Assembly: GCA_032988195.1 (NCBI GenBank)
Contig: JANTQE010000006.1
Coordinates: forward strand, 248,001-312,000
Source of the DNA: Arachnomyces sp. PD_36
Taxonomy: Eukaryota > Ascomycota > Eurotiomycetes > Onygenales > Arachnomycetaceae
DNA length: 64,000 bases
Direction: 5' to 3'
A program made the position numbers and the translations under genes. Of this stretch, positions 23,575-33,891 are shown piece after piece; position 1 is the stretch's first letter; each line of letters starts with the position of its first letter. The notes beneath the pieces are model-generated. The model saw nothing but the letters and a program-made list of their open reading frames with translations, ran no database searches and had not been told where the DNA came from.

Positions 23575-23932
23575 TTATTGACCAGCGCCCTCAGCTGCCT
23601 TCACCCCCTCCACCTCTCTCTCTCGCCTAAACGCCCTCTCCTTCTTCATCCTCGCCAACTCCTTATCAATCTCCTCCCTATCCACCGGTATCTTATGCGA
23701 ATGTTCTGCTTTCGGCCAGAAGCCCGGGACGGCGAAGCGTTCTTCGAGGTTGGTTCCGAAGTAGTACATCCAGCCGATGGGGAAGAGGATGTAGATTCCG
23801 AACTGGGGTGGGTTGAGGTTAGTGGGATGAAGGCGGGTGGATAAGGGATTGGGGGTGGTGGGTAGGGTAGGTAGGTACCTTAAAGACTTCTAGGTTAGCC
23901 CCGGAGAGCTTGCGGAGGGCGTTGTTGAACAT
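23575..23932 (-). CDS. pet100: Cytochrome c oxidase assembly factor PET100
   Basis: Pet100 is an inner-membrane chaperone needed for assembly of complex IV. Exons 23879-23932 and 23575-23802 encode 93 residues (yeast Pet100 is 111). The protein begins MFNNALRKLSGANLEVFK, has a short membrane segment FGIYILFPIGWMYYFG at residues about 19-34, then the family motif NLEERFAVPGFWP and a charged helical tail. The 76-nt intron has a GTACCT donor and CAG acceptor and joins the N-terminal helix to the membrane segment in frame. The length, single membrane segment near the N-terminus and charged tail all match the family. Confidence 0.9.
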
Positions 23933-24745
23933 TTTGTGGTTGTTCTGCTTTGGGTATCTGGTGCTCAGTTTCCTTTGGCCCAATGGGCGTATTGATGTGG
24001 TGGTTATAAATGGGAAGGAAACGCAGAGGTGTAGGGTAGCAGCTCCCCGTCGTTTACTTCGTGTATTGAGGCTCTTCCACTTTCGTCGGCGGCGGGCATT
24101 GATTGACCGTCAAAATTAGACGGGCCGAGTTTAAGCTTCGTCCCGATTAGGTTTAGTCTCCGTTTTTTGCTTCCGATAACTGTGACTAAGCTTTGTATTC
24201 GGATAAAACGTATATCCGAAACCTCGTCCTTTCGACTTCCTCAGGTTTGTTGTCTCTTTGTCAACTCAATCGAATCTTCAGATCGAAAAGGGACGACTTG
24301 CATGGCTGTTACACAAGGGTTCCTTGGTTCAACTTATGATCAGTCATTTTTCAGCTGTGCCGCAGCCGTCAGACACACATTAAGGTCACCAACAAACAAT
24401 TCATCACATACGGACCCGAAGATGTGGTACGGAACATCATCCCTGTCACTTTCGGTCCAACGATGAACCTCGGTTTGCTTGCTCCGAGGTGAGGAACCGC
24501 CGGGAGGGGAGAGGTGGTAAGCAAGGGATTACTTATCGATCACCACGAAGCGTATTATTGCTTTATCTGCCTGAAGAATTCGATTCTCTGAAGAAAGATA
24601 ATTTTATATCAGGACGGATCTTGCTAGATTCCACTCGTTCCATTCTTTATACTCTCTTCTTCATCTTCTCCACATTCTCCGGAAGGCTTTGTGCTCGTGT
24701 CTAGATTGTGCTTCTGTTTACTTGCCAGCTTCACAGTTACTCAAA
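23933..24745. promoter_or_regulatory. Divergent promoter region of PET100 and ECI1
   Basis: 813 bases lie between two gene starts. A T-rich stretch precedes the ECI1 start (about 24640-24700). No supported ORF is seen. Confidence 0.4.
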
Positions 24746-25647
24746 ATGTCTGACTCGGGAGACCCAATTACCGTTTCCTACCATGATCGGATTGCCATCA
24801 TCACATTGAACCGCCCATCAAGACTTAATGCGCTCAATTCAGACCATTACTATGCCCTGGGCGAGGCAATGAGAGAAATCGCCGCAAGGGACGCTATCTT
24901 CATCACCGTACTAACGGGCAAGGGTCGTTTCTTCTCTGCGTAAGCTCTTCCAGAATACCTCAAACCTCAAGAGAAGATAGTGAAAAATGCTAACACCTCT
25001 CCTCATTCTAAAGTGGCGCCGACGTCCAAAGCAAAGTCAGCGACCAATCCACCGGCGACCTCCGCCGAGACATCGTCCGCTCCTTCGTCGCAAACAACCT
25101 CGACCTCACCCGCGCATTCTTCAACCACCCCAAAATCCTCGTCGTAGCACTCAACGGCCCAGCCGTCGGCCTCTCCGCCGCAGTCACCGGGTTCGCAGAC
25201 TTCGTCTACGCGGTCCCACATACTTTCCTCCTCACACCATTCTCGTCCCTGGGCCTGGTGGCTGAGGGTGGAGCGAGTAGGGGGTTTGTGGAGAGGCTGG
25301 GGATCGCGAAGGCGAACGAAGCGCTTATTATGAGTAAGAAGATTACAGCCGACGAGCTAGTGCGTACCGGGTACGTGAATAAGATCATCGTCCCGCAGAG
25401 CGGGAGGAAGGATGATTCCGAGGGGTTTTTGAAGCTTGTGCTTGAGGAGGTGGAGGAGAGGTTGGGCACGCATCTTAATCAGGAGAGTTTGTTGAAGATT
25501 AAGGAGTTGATTAGGAGGCCTGAGAGGGAGGTGCTGGAGAAGCAGAATCTTTTCGAGGCGTTTATGGGTCTTGAGAGGTTTGAGAAGGGGATTCCGCAGC
25601 AGGAATTTATGAAGATTGCGACGGGGCAGAAGAAGCATAAGTTATGA
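24746..25647 (+). CDS. eci1: Peroxisomal delta3,delta2-enoyl-CoA isomerase (ECI1-like)
   Basis: The enzyme moves double bonds of unsaturated fatty acyl-CoAs so that they can enter peroxisomal beta-oxidation. Exons 24746-24939 and 25014-25647 encode 275 residues (yeast Eci1 is 280). The crotonase fold is clear: the oxyanion-hole motif GRFFSAGADV spans the splice site, NGPAVGLSAA follows, and Glu149 in LGLVAEGGAS matches the catalytic Glu of yeast Eci1. The protein ends in HKL; yeast Eci1 ends in HRL, a peroxisomal targeting signal of the same kind, so peroxisomal import is likely. The third base of many codons in exon 2 is C or G, more than in neighbours. Confidence 0.9.
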
Positions 25648-25690
25648 TTTGCATGGGGTTGGGGTTGGTGGTTTCTTGGCTTTTGACTGG

Positions 25691-25700
25691 TGTATATACA
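25691..25700. promoter_or_regulatory. Palindromic TGTATATACA in the ECI1 3' flank
   Basis: It lies 44 bases after the ECI1 stop and contains TGTATATA on both strands, matching UGUANAUA. It may be a Puf3 site or simply a TATATA-type polyadenylation efficiency element. Confidence 0.4.
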
Positions 25701-25872
25701 TATGGTTGGTTACCCGCGTACATCGAGTATTGAATAAATGTGTCTATAGATTTTGTTTCTATGCCCGATCTATCTCGCAGAAGAACAACGGCTCTCTAAT
25801 CATACACCAGATTTTCGTTCACATCATTAGAAAAGCGCTTTTCGTCATCATCGAATCCATCGTGCAATCCAC

Positions 25873-27295
25873 TCAGCACTGTGCCCCTGACACAGTACCT
25901 GCATGCTCGGTATCCCCATCATCATCCTCATCCTCATACTCATCATCCTCCTGGACTTTCTTATCCAAAACATCTTTCCACTGCCCCATAAACTCCGATA
26001 GGCCGCCGGGCCCACCCCTTGACGCATCAACTACATCTTTCGGGAGTTTATGAGCGGAGTATGACCGTGAGCCGAACCCATGAGCTTCGGGGTCATCGCG
26101 TTCAACGAGGCGGAATTCAGGGAAATATGGGAGGTCGACGATATCGTCTTCACTTTCTTCTCCACTGTCTTCAACTTTATCTAACCTTTCTGCTTCGTCT
26201 TTGCTTGGGAGCTGTTGTTCTTCCGAGCCACCAATCCGAAACTTTAGTCTTACAGACGGAATCTCCGATTCACTCGTCTCCGGAACCTGCATACTAAGCA
26301 GCTCCATCCATGAGAAAATCAACGGATCCGTCCTCGGCGCCCAGGGGTTAATATCCACCAGCCAAACCCGCTCATGTGGTGGTGGGATGTAGACGTCAAA
26401 AACGTAACTTGGGTCAGGGAATTTAGGCTTTAGGTTTTCTGAGAAAAAGGATTCGATCTTTGCTCGGAGGTCGTCGCGCATGGGGAAGAGGAATTCGAAG
26501 TGGTTTAGGTCTCGTTGGCATATGGCTATGAGATTGTTGTTTTTGACGAAGCACCGGAATTCGAGGGCCGGGTTTAGGTTTATGTATTTTCGGAGGATGA
26601 GGTGGTAGGGGATATCTGATTGTCGTAGGGGTTGGGTGGGGTTTTCGAGGGTAGAGTCAGGTCCTGCTGTCGGCGCTGGTGTAGTGTCCGTCTGTGCAGC
26701 CGGCTCATCAACGCAGTCATCGAATGCATGCTCCAAATCATGAGTCACAAAGTCACTACTCTTCAGAAGTAGGTAGATATCGTTCGCGCTCCGACACTCC
26801 AGGTCATTCGTCGCCGACATCCACGTCGCATCCTTGGGAGAGCTCCAGTTCATCTTCGGGGTGACCTTCCCGCCCAGTTCTGCGATGGTCGCTTTGATTT
26901 GAGAATGTATTTCTCTCCATTCCGTGGAAGGGTCGGAGTCCTCGTCGTCATCATCGTCGTCTGAGAAAGTGTCCACTCCGCTGTCGTCGTCTGTGCGACT
27001 GGGCCTGAGCGTGTCTGGGGGGAGTATAATTCCGTCTGAGCGAAGGTAGTTTAGGAATGGATCTGTTAAGCGGATGAGGCGTGCTTTGGGAGTTACGGAG
27101 CGGAAGCTGGAGGGCACAAATTAGCAGCCGTACCTGGGTCTATAGCTTTTGCGCTGCGACTCGGGGTACTTACAGAGGGTGCCAATAATGGTATGAGCAG
27201 TGTAGAATATGCGATTTCGAGACCGGAGGGAACGGTAATACCTGTGGTTCTGACGACTCAGCGTCCACAGCTGGAAGTGTGTCCGCGGAGGGCAT
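25873..27295 (-). CDS. cdc123: CDC123/D123 family, eIF2 assembly chaperone
   Basis: Cdc123 is an ATP-grasp-like protein that joins eIF2 gamma to eIF2 alpha, so it is needed for translation initiation and cell cycle entry. Exons 27174-27295 and 25873-27106 encode 451 residues. The N-terminal exon carries HILHCSYHYWHPLFRSVTPK and is followed by FLNYLRSDGIILPPD, both typical of the family. The ATP/Mg-binding end contains LVDINPWAPRTDPLIF, with Asp292. Inserts unlike the core are an Asp run at about residues 90-98, a Thr/Pro insert near 177-195 and a very acidic C-terminal tail. The gene shares a promoter with COG1 and converges on ECI1 with a 225-base gap. Confidence 0.92.
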
Positions 27296-27846
27296 TTCGA
27301 GGGAGTCTGCGACTAATATTTTACATGGACGAGAAAGTGGGAGAGAATTCTGTTTATGGTGGGATATCTCAGTCTTGAAGGAAGATTTTTTTTGGCGGGG
27401 TGCTCTGATGACTATGACGCATCGGAAGGCTTGGAGGGGAAGGATGGGCGTCTTTAGTTAAAACGGCGCTTGCAATAGGGCTTAGCGTGGTTTAGGTCGG
27501 CCCCCGGAAAGGCCTAGAAAGGGGTGCTTAAAGCCTGAGAGTCTTGGGAGGCAAAATGCTCAAGTCGAGATCCGCTTCCAGAGGTGGAGATATCGATTCT
27601 CAAGGAAAACCGGGCATAAGCTGTGATATTTATACTCCCAAATCCTTTTAGCTATAGATTCTAACCAACAATCTACAAATTGGAGATATTTCAGGGGCAA
27701 ATTGACTTGATCTGATGTTTGTTCGACTTCTCTGCACGGACCATCAAATTTGTTCCTCGACAAAAGTTCAGGACAGCAAGACAACAGCAACGTAGCTTGC
27801 GACGGCAGTGTGGAATTGGGCTTTTCGCCATTAACTTGAGCCCAAC
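27296..27846. promoter_or_regulatory. Divergent promoter region of CDC123 and COG1
   Basis: 551 bases between two gene starts, without a supported ORF or a site I can name. Confidence 0.4.
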
Positions 27847-30285
27847 ATGGCAGCAGAGGGACCGGATCCTCATGATCTCGAATCATGGAAGGAAGCTTTC
27901 CAATATCCGATTCCAACGGTTCGACGGGTGGAGCAGGAGTTGCGACGGGACATCGCGAGCAATAGGGACAAGTTACGATCACTTGTTGGGTAAGTGAGAA
28001 GCTTCCACTTACGCTTAAAACAATGGATTTGCTAATATCTACTATCTTATTATAGGGCAAGATACCGCGATCTCCTTGGAACCGCGGAAACGATCGTCGA
28101 TATGAATGGGGAAATCCGCGATGTAGAAGAGAATCTGATCGATATCGGGAGGAGGTGCAACCCGCGGGCGATAGAGACGAAGGCGGAACATATGGGTCGA
28201 CTGCGGCATGATATCACCGAGAAAGGTACGGACTGCGGCCTAGGAGTGATTTGACATTGCCACGGCTGACGGCATTGAACAGGTACCGACCAGAAAGTCT
28301 TCGCGGCTCAATTGGCTCTCCTGCACCGATGTACCACCGCCATATATAGGCTGCTTAGGAAGCACGGTTCGCCTCTGCTGGTTGCCAAACTCTTGGTGAT
28401 ATCTAGGCTTGTTCGGAACACACTCTCACAGAGTAAACACGCCCCGCCGTTCCTTGAGACTCTACGGAAACAGCTAGCATCCCTCCATAAAACCGTCCTC
28501 AGACGCATCAATCGGCAACTGGTTTCCCCCGGGTCGTCTGCCGATGATATCGTTGAAGCTATGTCAGCATTCTGCTTAGCCACGAGTTCTCCGTCCACAG
28601 ATGTCATCAGTCATTTCCATAAAATCCGTATGGAAGCCATTAGTTTCCAGCTCGGGCGGACAGAATCAACCTCCGGAAACACCCTGAAAGCTCTGAAACT
28701 TTATATCCGCACGCTTCAGAATACTAAGCTTTTATTTGGCCGTCGGCTCTCAGATGCTCTAGGCAGACTAAAAGCTCGGCCTATTTTGGTTGACCCTGAG
28801 ATTCAGAAAGTGGATGGGTTAGATCTCGAGGTTCTCGAGCGCTGGGTTGGTAACGATATCAAAAACTTTACTCCATGGATTAAGCACAGCGATCTTTCGA
28901 AAACGGACGCTGAGAAGCTTATAAATGAGTGGTCGAAGAACGCCTTTGAAGCTTTTATGGACGGTTTCCGGAAAAACTTAGAAGTCATCACAAGCTTCCA
29001 CGATTTGATTGACTTGCGCAAACGAATCCTAGATGTTTGGCTTCCAGTCCAGAGCTCTACACCAACACACTCACCTTTAGGTGTTCTCGAAGGCATCCGG
29101 AATGCAGTCAACAATCGACTCGGCTCAATCGTTCGGGACCAGGCAAAGGAGTTGACTTCAATCGGCCTGGATATATCTTCCACCATCACTACCTGGGATA
29201 CCCAAGAACTTATGAATTCGAAGTCCCTCTGGGACCCAACACTCAGCTCATTTGACTTTTCCAATGGGGCAGTAGCCTTCAAGCAAGAGATTATCGATCG
29301 ATCTCTCGGCCATGGGGTCACCATCTCTCATGTCTTGAAGGCTTATAACGATTGGCTCACCAACGTCGAGCAGAGCAGGGTTATAGTCGACGAGCTCAAG
29401 CGTATTAGATGGGAGGACATTCTAGACGATGACGAGGACGAGGATATCCCAACAGAGTCGATCGAGATGCTCAATAAGGAAGACCCGCGTATTATACAGC
29501 AGGACCGCCAAAGCGCTCTCGTAAAGGCGTTTTCAACTCTTCAAACTTCATTGCATGGTGCCCTTGGGAATATGTCTACCTCCAACCGAGGTGAACCGGC
29601 CGCTTTCCTACTACGCATAATACGAGGAACGCGACGAAGGCTCCCACCTGAAATTATCGATAGCGATCTTGACTTCGCCCACGATCTTGTTCCGCGTTTA
29701 CACGAGATACTTGCCAAGGATATGGTATCCCAGATACCCATCCGACAAATATCCCGATATGCACGTGCTGGAAGCAAAAAGGTACCCGGGCGAACCCTCT
29801 GGAAGGGCGACCCAGAAATACCCGTACAGCCATCACCAGCAACATTCAAGCTTTTGAGGCGCTTAGTTTCGGCGATGGAGGACCGTGGCCCCGATCTATG
29901 GAATGCTTCCTCTCTCGATCTACTAAAACAATCACTCTCGAAAGAGATATCGGCAAGTGTCACATCGGTTCTAGAAAGCCACGGATTATCGAACGGTGCC
30001 GATGATCAGTCGAATGGTACCGATTCTAACGAAGAACATGAGCCGAACGGAACCAATACCGGTGCATCAAAGGATAGCAAAATCCAGCTTCTTTTCGATG
30101 TGCTATATCTGGAACAAGCCTTCTCGACAAAAGCGCACTTGAAATCGGATGCACCGAGTTTACGATCTACAGCTGAAAAATTGCAGCAGGATATTAAGTC
30201 AACGGAGGGTCTGAACGATGAAGTGAGTAAAGCGGTTAGCGACTATTGGAAACGTACAGCTCTTCTGTTCGGCCTGCTATCTTAA
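27847..30285 (+). CDS. cog1: Conserved oligomeric Golgi complex subunit 1
   Basis: Cog1 is part of the tether that recycles Golgi enzymes in retrograde vesicles. Exons 27847-27989, 28056-28225 and 28283-30285 encode 771 residues. The N-terminus holds the Vps51/Cog1 helical region with LRSLVGARYRDLLGTAETIV and the IRDVEENLIDIGRRC heptads, where the complex assembles. The remainder is helical, with an acidic loop (DDDEDEDIPTES) at about residue 425 and an Asn/Gly-rich linker near 670. It has no membrane segment, as expected for a peripheral protein. Splice sites are canonical and keep the helical N-terminus in frame. Confidence 0.9.
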
Positions 30286-30860
30286 GCGGGGCACGACTTG
30301 ATTAACATACTCGTCTTCCCCTCATTATGTATATAACTTCTCTTTTTCGCTACTGAGGCCATCCACCGCGGAATAACAACCGCTTCCAAACAGTACAGTG
30401 TACACTACACCCAATTCCTGTGCCTTATGCGCACCATTTCTTAAATCTGAGCGAAACACTAGACTTCATATAATTTTTCTACTTTCCCATTGAAACAGCA
30501 TTATATTTTCTTTTACAAAAGCCTTACAGATGAGATTCTAATTTTTGGAAAGTGTGAGTAAATGGCAGATGATGTTGAGCTTTCAATGCCAATTTCCAAG
30601 GAGTCAAGGACCAGCCCGCGAAGATCAACCAGGGATCCCGCGCCGATATCTCCATGATTTGTTTTGCCGAGAAATGTGGGGAAAGGTGTTTTATATTAAA
30701 TGCTATGGATATAAACAATTAATATTGCGGCTATATGGACGGTTATATATTAAAGATGATGTCCGCCGTCCTTTCAAAATGTGTTCTTTCGTTGAAAGGA
30801 AGATATTGGATGCTGTTGTCAATTTACTTCTGAACGGATAGGACTATTATTATCACAAAT
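30286..30860. other. COG1 3' flank and promoter of the secreted-protein gene
   Basis: 575 bases between two plus-strand genes. They contain AT-rich runs and no supported ORF. Confidence 0.4.
30328..30335 (+). promoter_or_regulatory. TGTATATA octamer downstream of COG1
   Basis: It lies 43 bases past the COG1 stop and has the same sequence as the octamers after PET100 and ECI1. Because COG1 is not a mitochondrial gene, it may be a polyadenylation element rather than a Puf3 site. Confidence 0.35.
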
Positions 30861-31583
30861 ATGCTATCTCGATTTACCATTTTGGCTGCGGCTTCGGCAT
30901 TGCTGTCGCTAGCATCTGCGGCACCGACGGTGGCAGCGGGAGAGAAGCTCCGCGGTGTCACTGACCCCATCTTCCATCTTTATCTCCAGGTCGGCGAAGG
31001 TAAGGTTCCGCTTTTCGTTCTACGTCCCTACTTCTCCTATCCCAGGCATGGAACACTAAATCCAATCATCTCAATATAGATGGCACGTCCGTAGTCGTTG
31101 CAGCCGAAGCGACTGCCGGCGAATTTACTATCACCGAAAGTGTACAAGAAACTACCTCGGGCAAATACCTTAACGTCCAGGAGGCAGACACATCCTTCAA
31201 ACCGCTAGCGTTCGGCGCACAGGAGAACTTCTCGGGATGGGGCCTTGAGGGAGATACTCTCATCACCACAGACGCGAGTGAATACGGGAGACGTAAGTGG
31301 CCGTCTTGAAGCTATACGCCCGTCCTGTCCTGGGATCGATGAGTTTGGCCTGGACGGATTGAGCTAACCAATATTGGGCTGGATCTCTAGAACTCAATTT
31401 CCTCGCATGCGAGACTGAAACAGCCGACGTATATCAGATGTACCTCCAGTAAGTTTGGAAATTTGTCCTTGGAAACCGAATTTTTGGACGTTGGGAACTA
31501 ACTGGTAACCTTTTAGGACTGGCGGAGATATGCCCGAGGGGAGTTGCACGTCACAGACGCTGCATCTGCCCTGCCTATGCTAA
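30861..31583 (+). CDS. Small secreted protein, function unknown
   Basis: Four exons (30861-30999, 31080-31292, 31391-31448, 31517-31583) encode 158 residues. The first 19 residues form a clear signal peptide ending ASA, followed by APT. There is no other membrane segment. The mature part is acidic and beta-like, with FHLYLQ near its start and MYLQ near its end, a central GWGLEGDTLITT, and four cysteines all in the last 45 residues, ending LPCLC. The reading frame runs through all three introns and ends in this Cys motif, which supports the model. It resembles small secreted proteins of other filamentous fungi that I cannot tie to a function. Cell-wall or effector roles are guesses. Confidence 0.75.
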
Positions 31584-31829
31584 GCATATACGAGTAAAAT
31601 CCAGCAGATTACCGGTCCTTGCTGGAAGACATAGTCTTTTGTAGAGCAAATAAGATAAAGTTGCTTCGAAAATGTTACCTAGGATTCCCATTCTTAATGT
31701 CACTTTCCGGACGCGCTCGTAGTAGATCTTTAAAAAGGGTTCAGAAGCTTCTTTGCGTACAAGCACTGATGTTCCACAGGTTTTATGCGAGATAATCTTT
31801 GCTGAAGTCAAAAAAAGTCCTTTGGGATG

Positions 31830-31887
31830 CGCGTCTATGAGCCAAAACGGACTGGCATATTCCAAACGGGCTTGGCTCATAGACGCG
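31830..31887. repeat. Perfect 16-bp inverted repeat with a 26-base spacer
   Basis: The arms 31830-31845 and 31872-31887 are exact reverse complements (CGCGTCTATGAGCCAA and its complement). RNA from either strand would form a strong hairpin. It lies about 250 bases beyond the secreted-protein stop, and no obvious target duplication flanks it. Confidence 0.9.
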
Positions 31888-33170
31888 TATTAGGGAGCAT
31901 CGCTTTCTTTGTACGACATGAGATAAACCCCATCGGAGAGCAGAACTTTCTAAGATGAACCACTGAACGGTATCAAGGTCCAAGAATAATGCGAAGGATC
32001 TTGGTTAAGAAAACGTGGGCGGAAATAAGCTTATTTATGGTTCCGCTAGCGGGGACCCACAGTTACATCAATGACTTCACTTCTCAATAAATCTCTCTCA
32101 CGGTCTGTCAAAGTCAACAAACATGAGTTTGTTCATCAGTCTCGATCGAAGTTACATGTAGGGTACTGTGGTCCCATCAAACATTAGAAATTGGGTGTCA
32201 GGGAAACAACCTTTTCATCGTTCGCAAGAGCGCGGTCAAAGCCTAGGTGTTCCTTGTACCGAGTCTGAGCGGAGACTCAACGAAAGCTCAGAAACAGCTT
32301 TCCAACTCTTCAACTTACCGAGGAAGAGTACAGACATCGATTTTGGTTGGAAGTAATGGGGCACACATCATCCAACAGCGCCTTGACGGAACCGTGTGAA
32401 GCTTGGCTACACAGAAACCGCGTCGAAACCTTCTCAGTCCGGATACGAAGAATGAAGATGAAGCAACTTGACCCTGACGTTCTCATGTTCCCGAATAAGC
32501 TCACCACTCCTTCGCTGTTTAGTCGGTCCTCGACTACACTGTGGGTTGATTGGACGGACCAAAATGCCTATTTGTTAGTGCAGTCCCTGATTTGGCAGAC
32601 GCAGGGTGCTGTCAGATGATGCATGTCAGAAAATATCCAGCTTCTCCACGGAGCTGTAGAAAAGGGGGAACCTCCATCCCCTCACCCGAAAACATTTTAT
32701 GGAGATATCAGGGCAGCAAAGAATGGGAACTTTCAGTGCTGGGGGAGGTCTACGGCGATAATGGTAATAATTTTCTCTTTATTTGTCCAACATTGAGAAA
32801 TGACTTGGTTTAGGTCAAGAGTTCGTCCCCTGAATTCGACGTCACCGTCCTTGAGTCTCTACCTCAATGACTTGTATCTGGCACGGCGCCATAGGACCAC
32901 AAAAAAAAAGGGTCACAAGTGCCTTTGATTTCGTCTGAAGTGATCTCCCTAAAACAAAACCTGCAAACCCCGTTAATGGATCGAAATGCGTCCGACCTGG
33001 CCCCAATGGCGGCACCTCTATTTATAAGGGTCTATGCGAGAGAAGCCATCTCCACGCCTACATCGCCGAGTGGCGTTCTATTTGTAGCTACTCTTCCATA
33101 CAAGCCCTTGGGAGGCGACGGTTTTCAAATGAACAGGTGGTCAGCCTCTCGTTCATAACTTTTGCTTCCA

Positions 33171-33194
33171 CTTGGAGAATAGGGATTCTCCAAG
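33171..33194. repeat. Perfect 10-bp inverted repeat with a 4-base loop
   Basis: CTTGGAGAAT at 33171-33180 and ATTCTCCAAG at 33185-33194 are separated by AGGG. The right arm recurs exactly at 33252-33261, and nine of its bases recur at 33664-33672. Confidence 0.9.
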
Positions 33195-33641
33195 TCCATA
33201 TACCCCGCGAGTTCTTGACTCCAACCATGAATATGGCGTATGATTGCATCAATTCTCCAAGAGATTTATATGATTTGATCTGGGAGCCGAAGTAAATGGC
33301 GCATTCCTTTCTATCCCGGTAGGTGGCCGGGGTACACTCGTACCATCATCTCTCCAGAGTCCACAGATCATTTTGACAGCACCACTTCTCGACAAAATAT
33401 TTGTCGGGGTCTGAGGACGAGTTCAATTCGATACAAGCTATTGCTTGGTGAGGGGTGCAATGTCACTTTTGGAGTGACGTCGGTGAGAACGGCACTCCGA
33501 TTTGCGCGTACACACGGGACAGTTGCGTCTCGATCTCCATGCAGGTCATTGAAAAGGGGGTCATTGGATTAGGGATACGAGGAGGCTTAGGGGCGCGTCC
33601 CTAGGATCACCAACAGCTCACTTCTCCGCAGCCTCGTGATA

Positions 33642-33708
33642 CACCCCCTGGGCATGCCTCCGCATTCTCCAATATGTCTATTCTTGTGAGAATGCGGGAT
33701 AGGGGGTG
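33642..33708. repeat. Nested inverted repeats close to nirK
   Basis: The outer arms CACCCCCT (33642-33649) and AGGGGGTG (33701-33708) enclose the inner arms CCGCATTCTC (33660-33669) and GAGAATGCGG (33688-33697). All pairings are perfect within the arms. The structure ends about 180 bases before the proposed nirK start, so it may lie in the promoter or the leader. Confidence 0.85.
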
Positions 33709-33891
33709 ACGCATTAGGCCGCGGATTTATCCTGCGGCTCTGGGTTCGGTTACCCCTCGCTGGTATTTCCTATCCTTCCATAAAGCTTGATCAGTTTCTT
33801 GTATGCTCGTGTTTGGGCTGTGAGATCTAACAACCCCCTTACTCTTTGTATTCGAACCTCCTTTTATCCTTGTGTCCATCTGGCTATTCTG

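Larger units (their letters stand above)
31584..33891. other. 2.3 kb without a gene, rich in inverted repeats, upstream of nirK
   Basis: No frame here has recognisable content or can be spliced into a gene. The stretch contains several perfect inverted repeats (31830-31887, 33171-33194, 33660-33697 nested in 33642-33708), a TGACGTC element at 33475-33481 and four copies of ATTCTCCAA. It is probably the long promoter of the nitrite reductase gene plus unknown sequence on the left. A decayed element cannot be excluded. Confidence 0.5.

Noticed and set aside
31584..33891. A hidden transposon or spliced gene before nirK
   Set aside because: No transposase or reverse-transcriptase motif, no terminal repeat pair at suitable distance and no joinable frames were seen.
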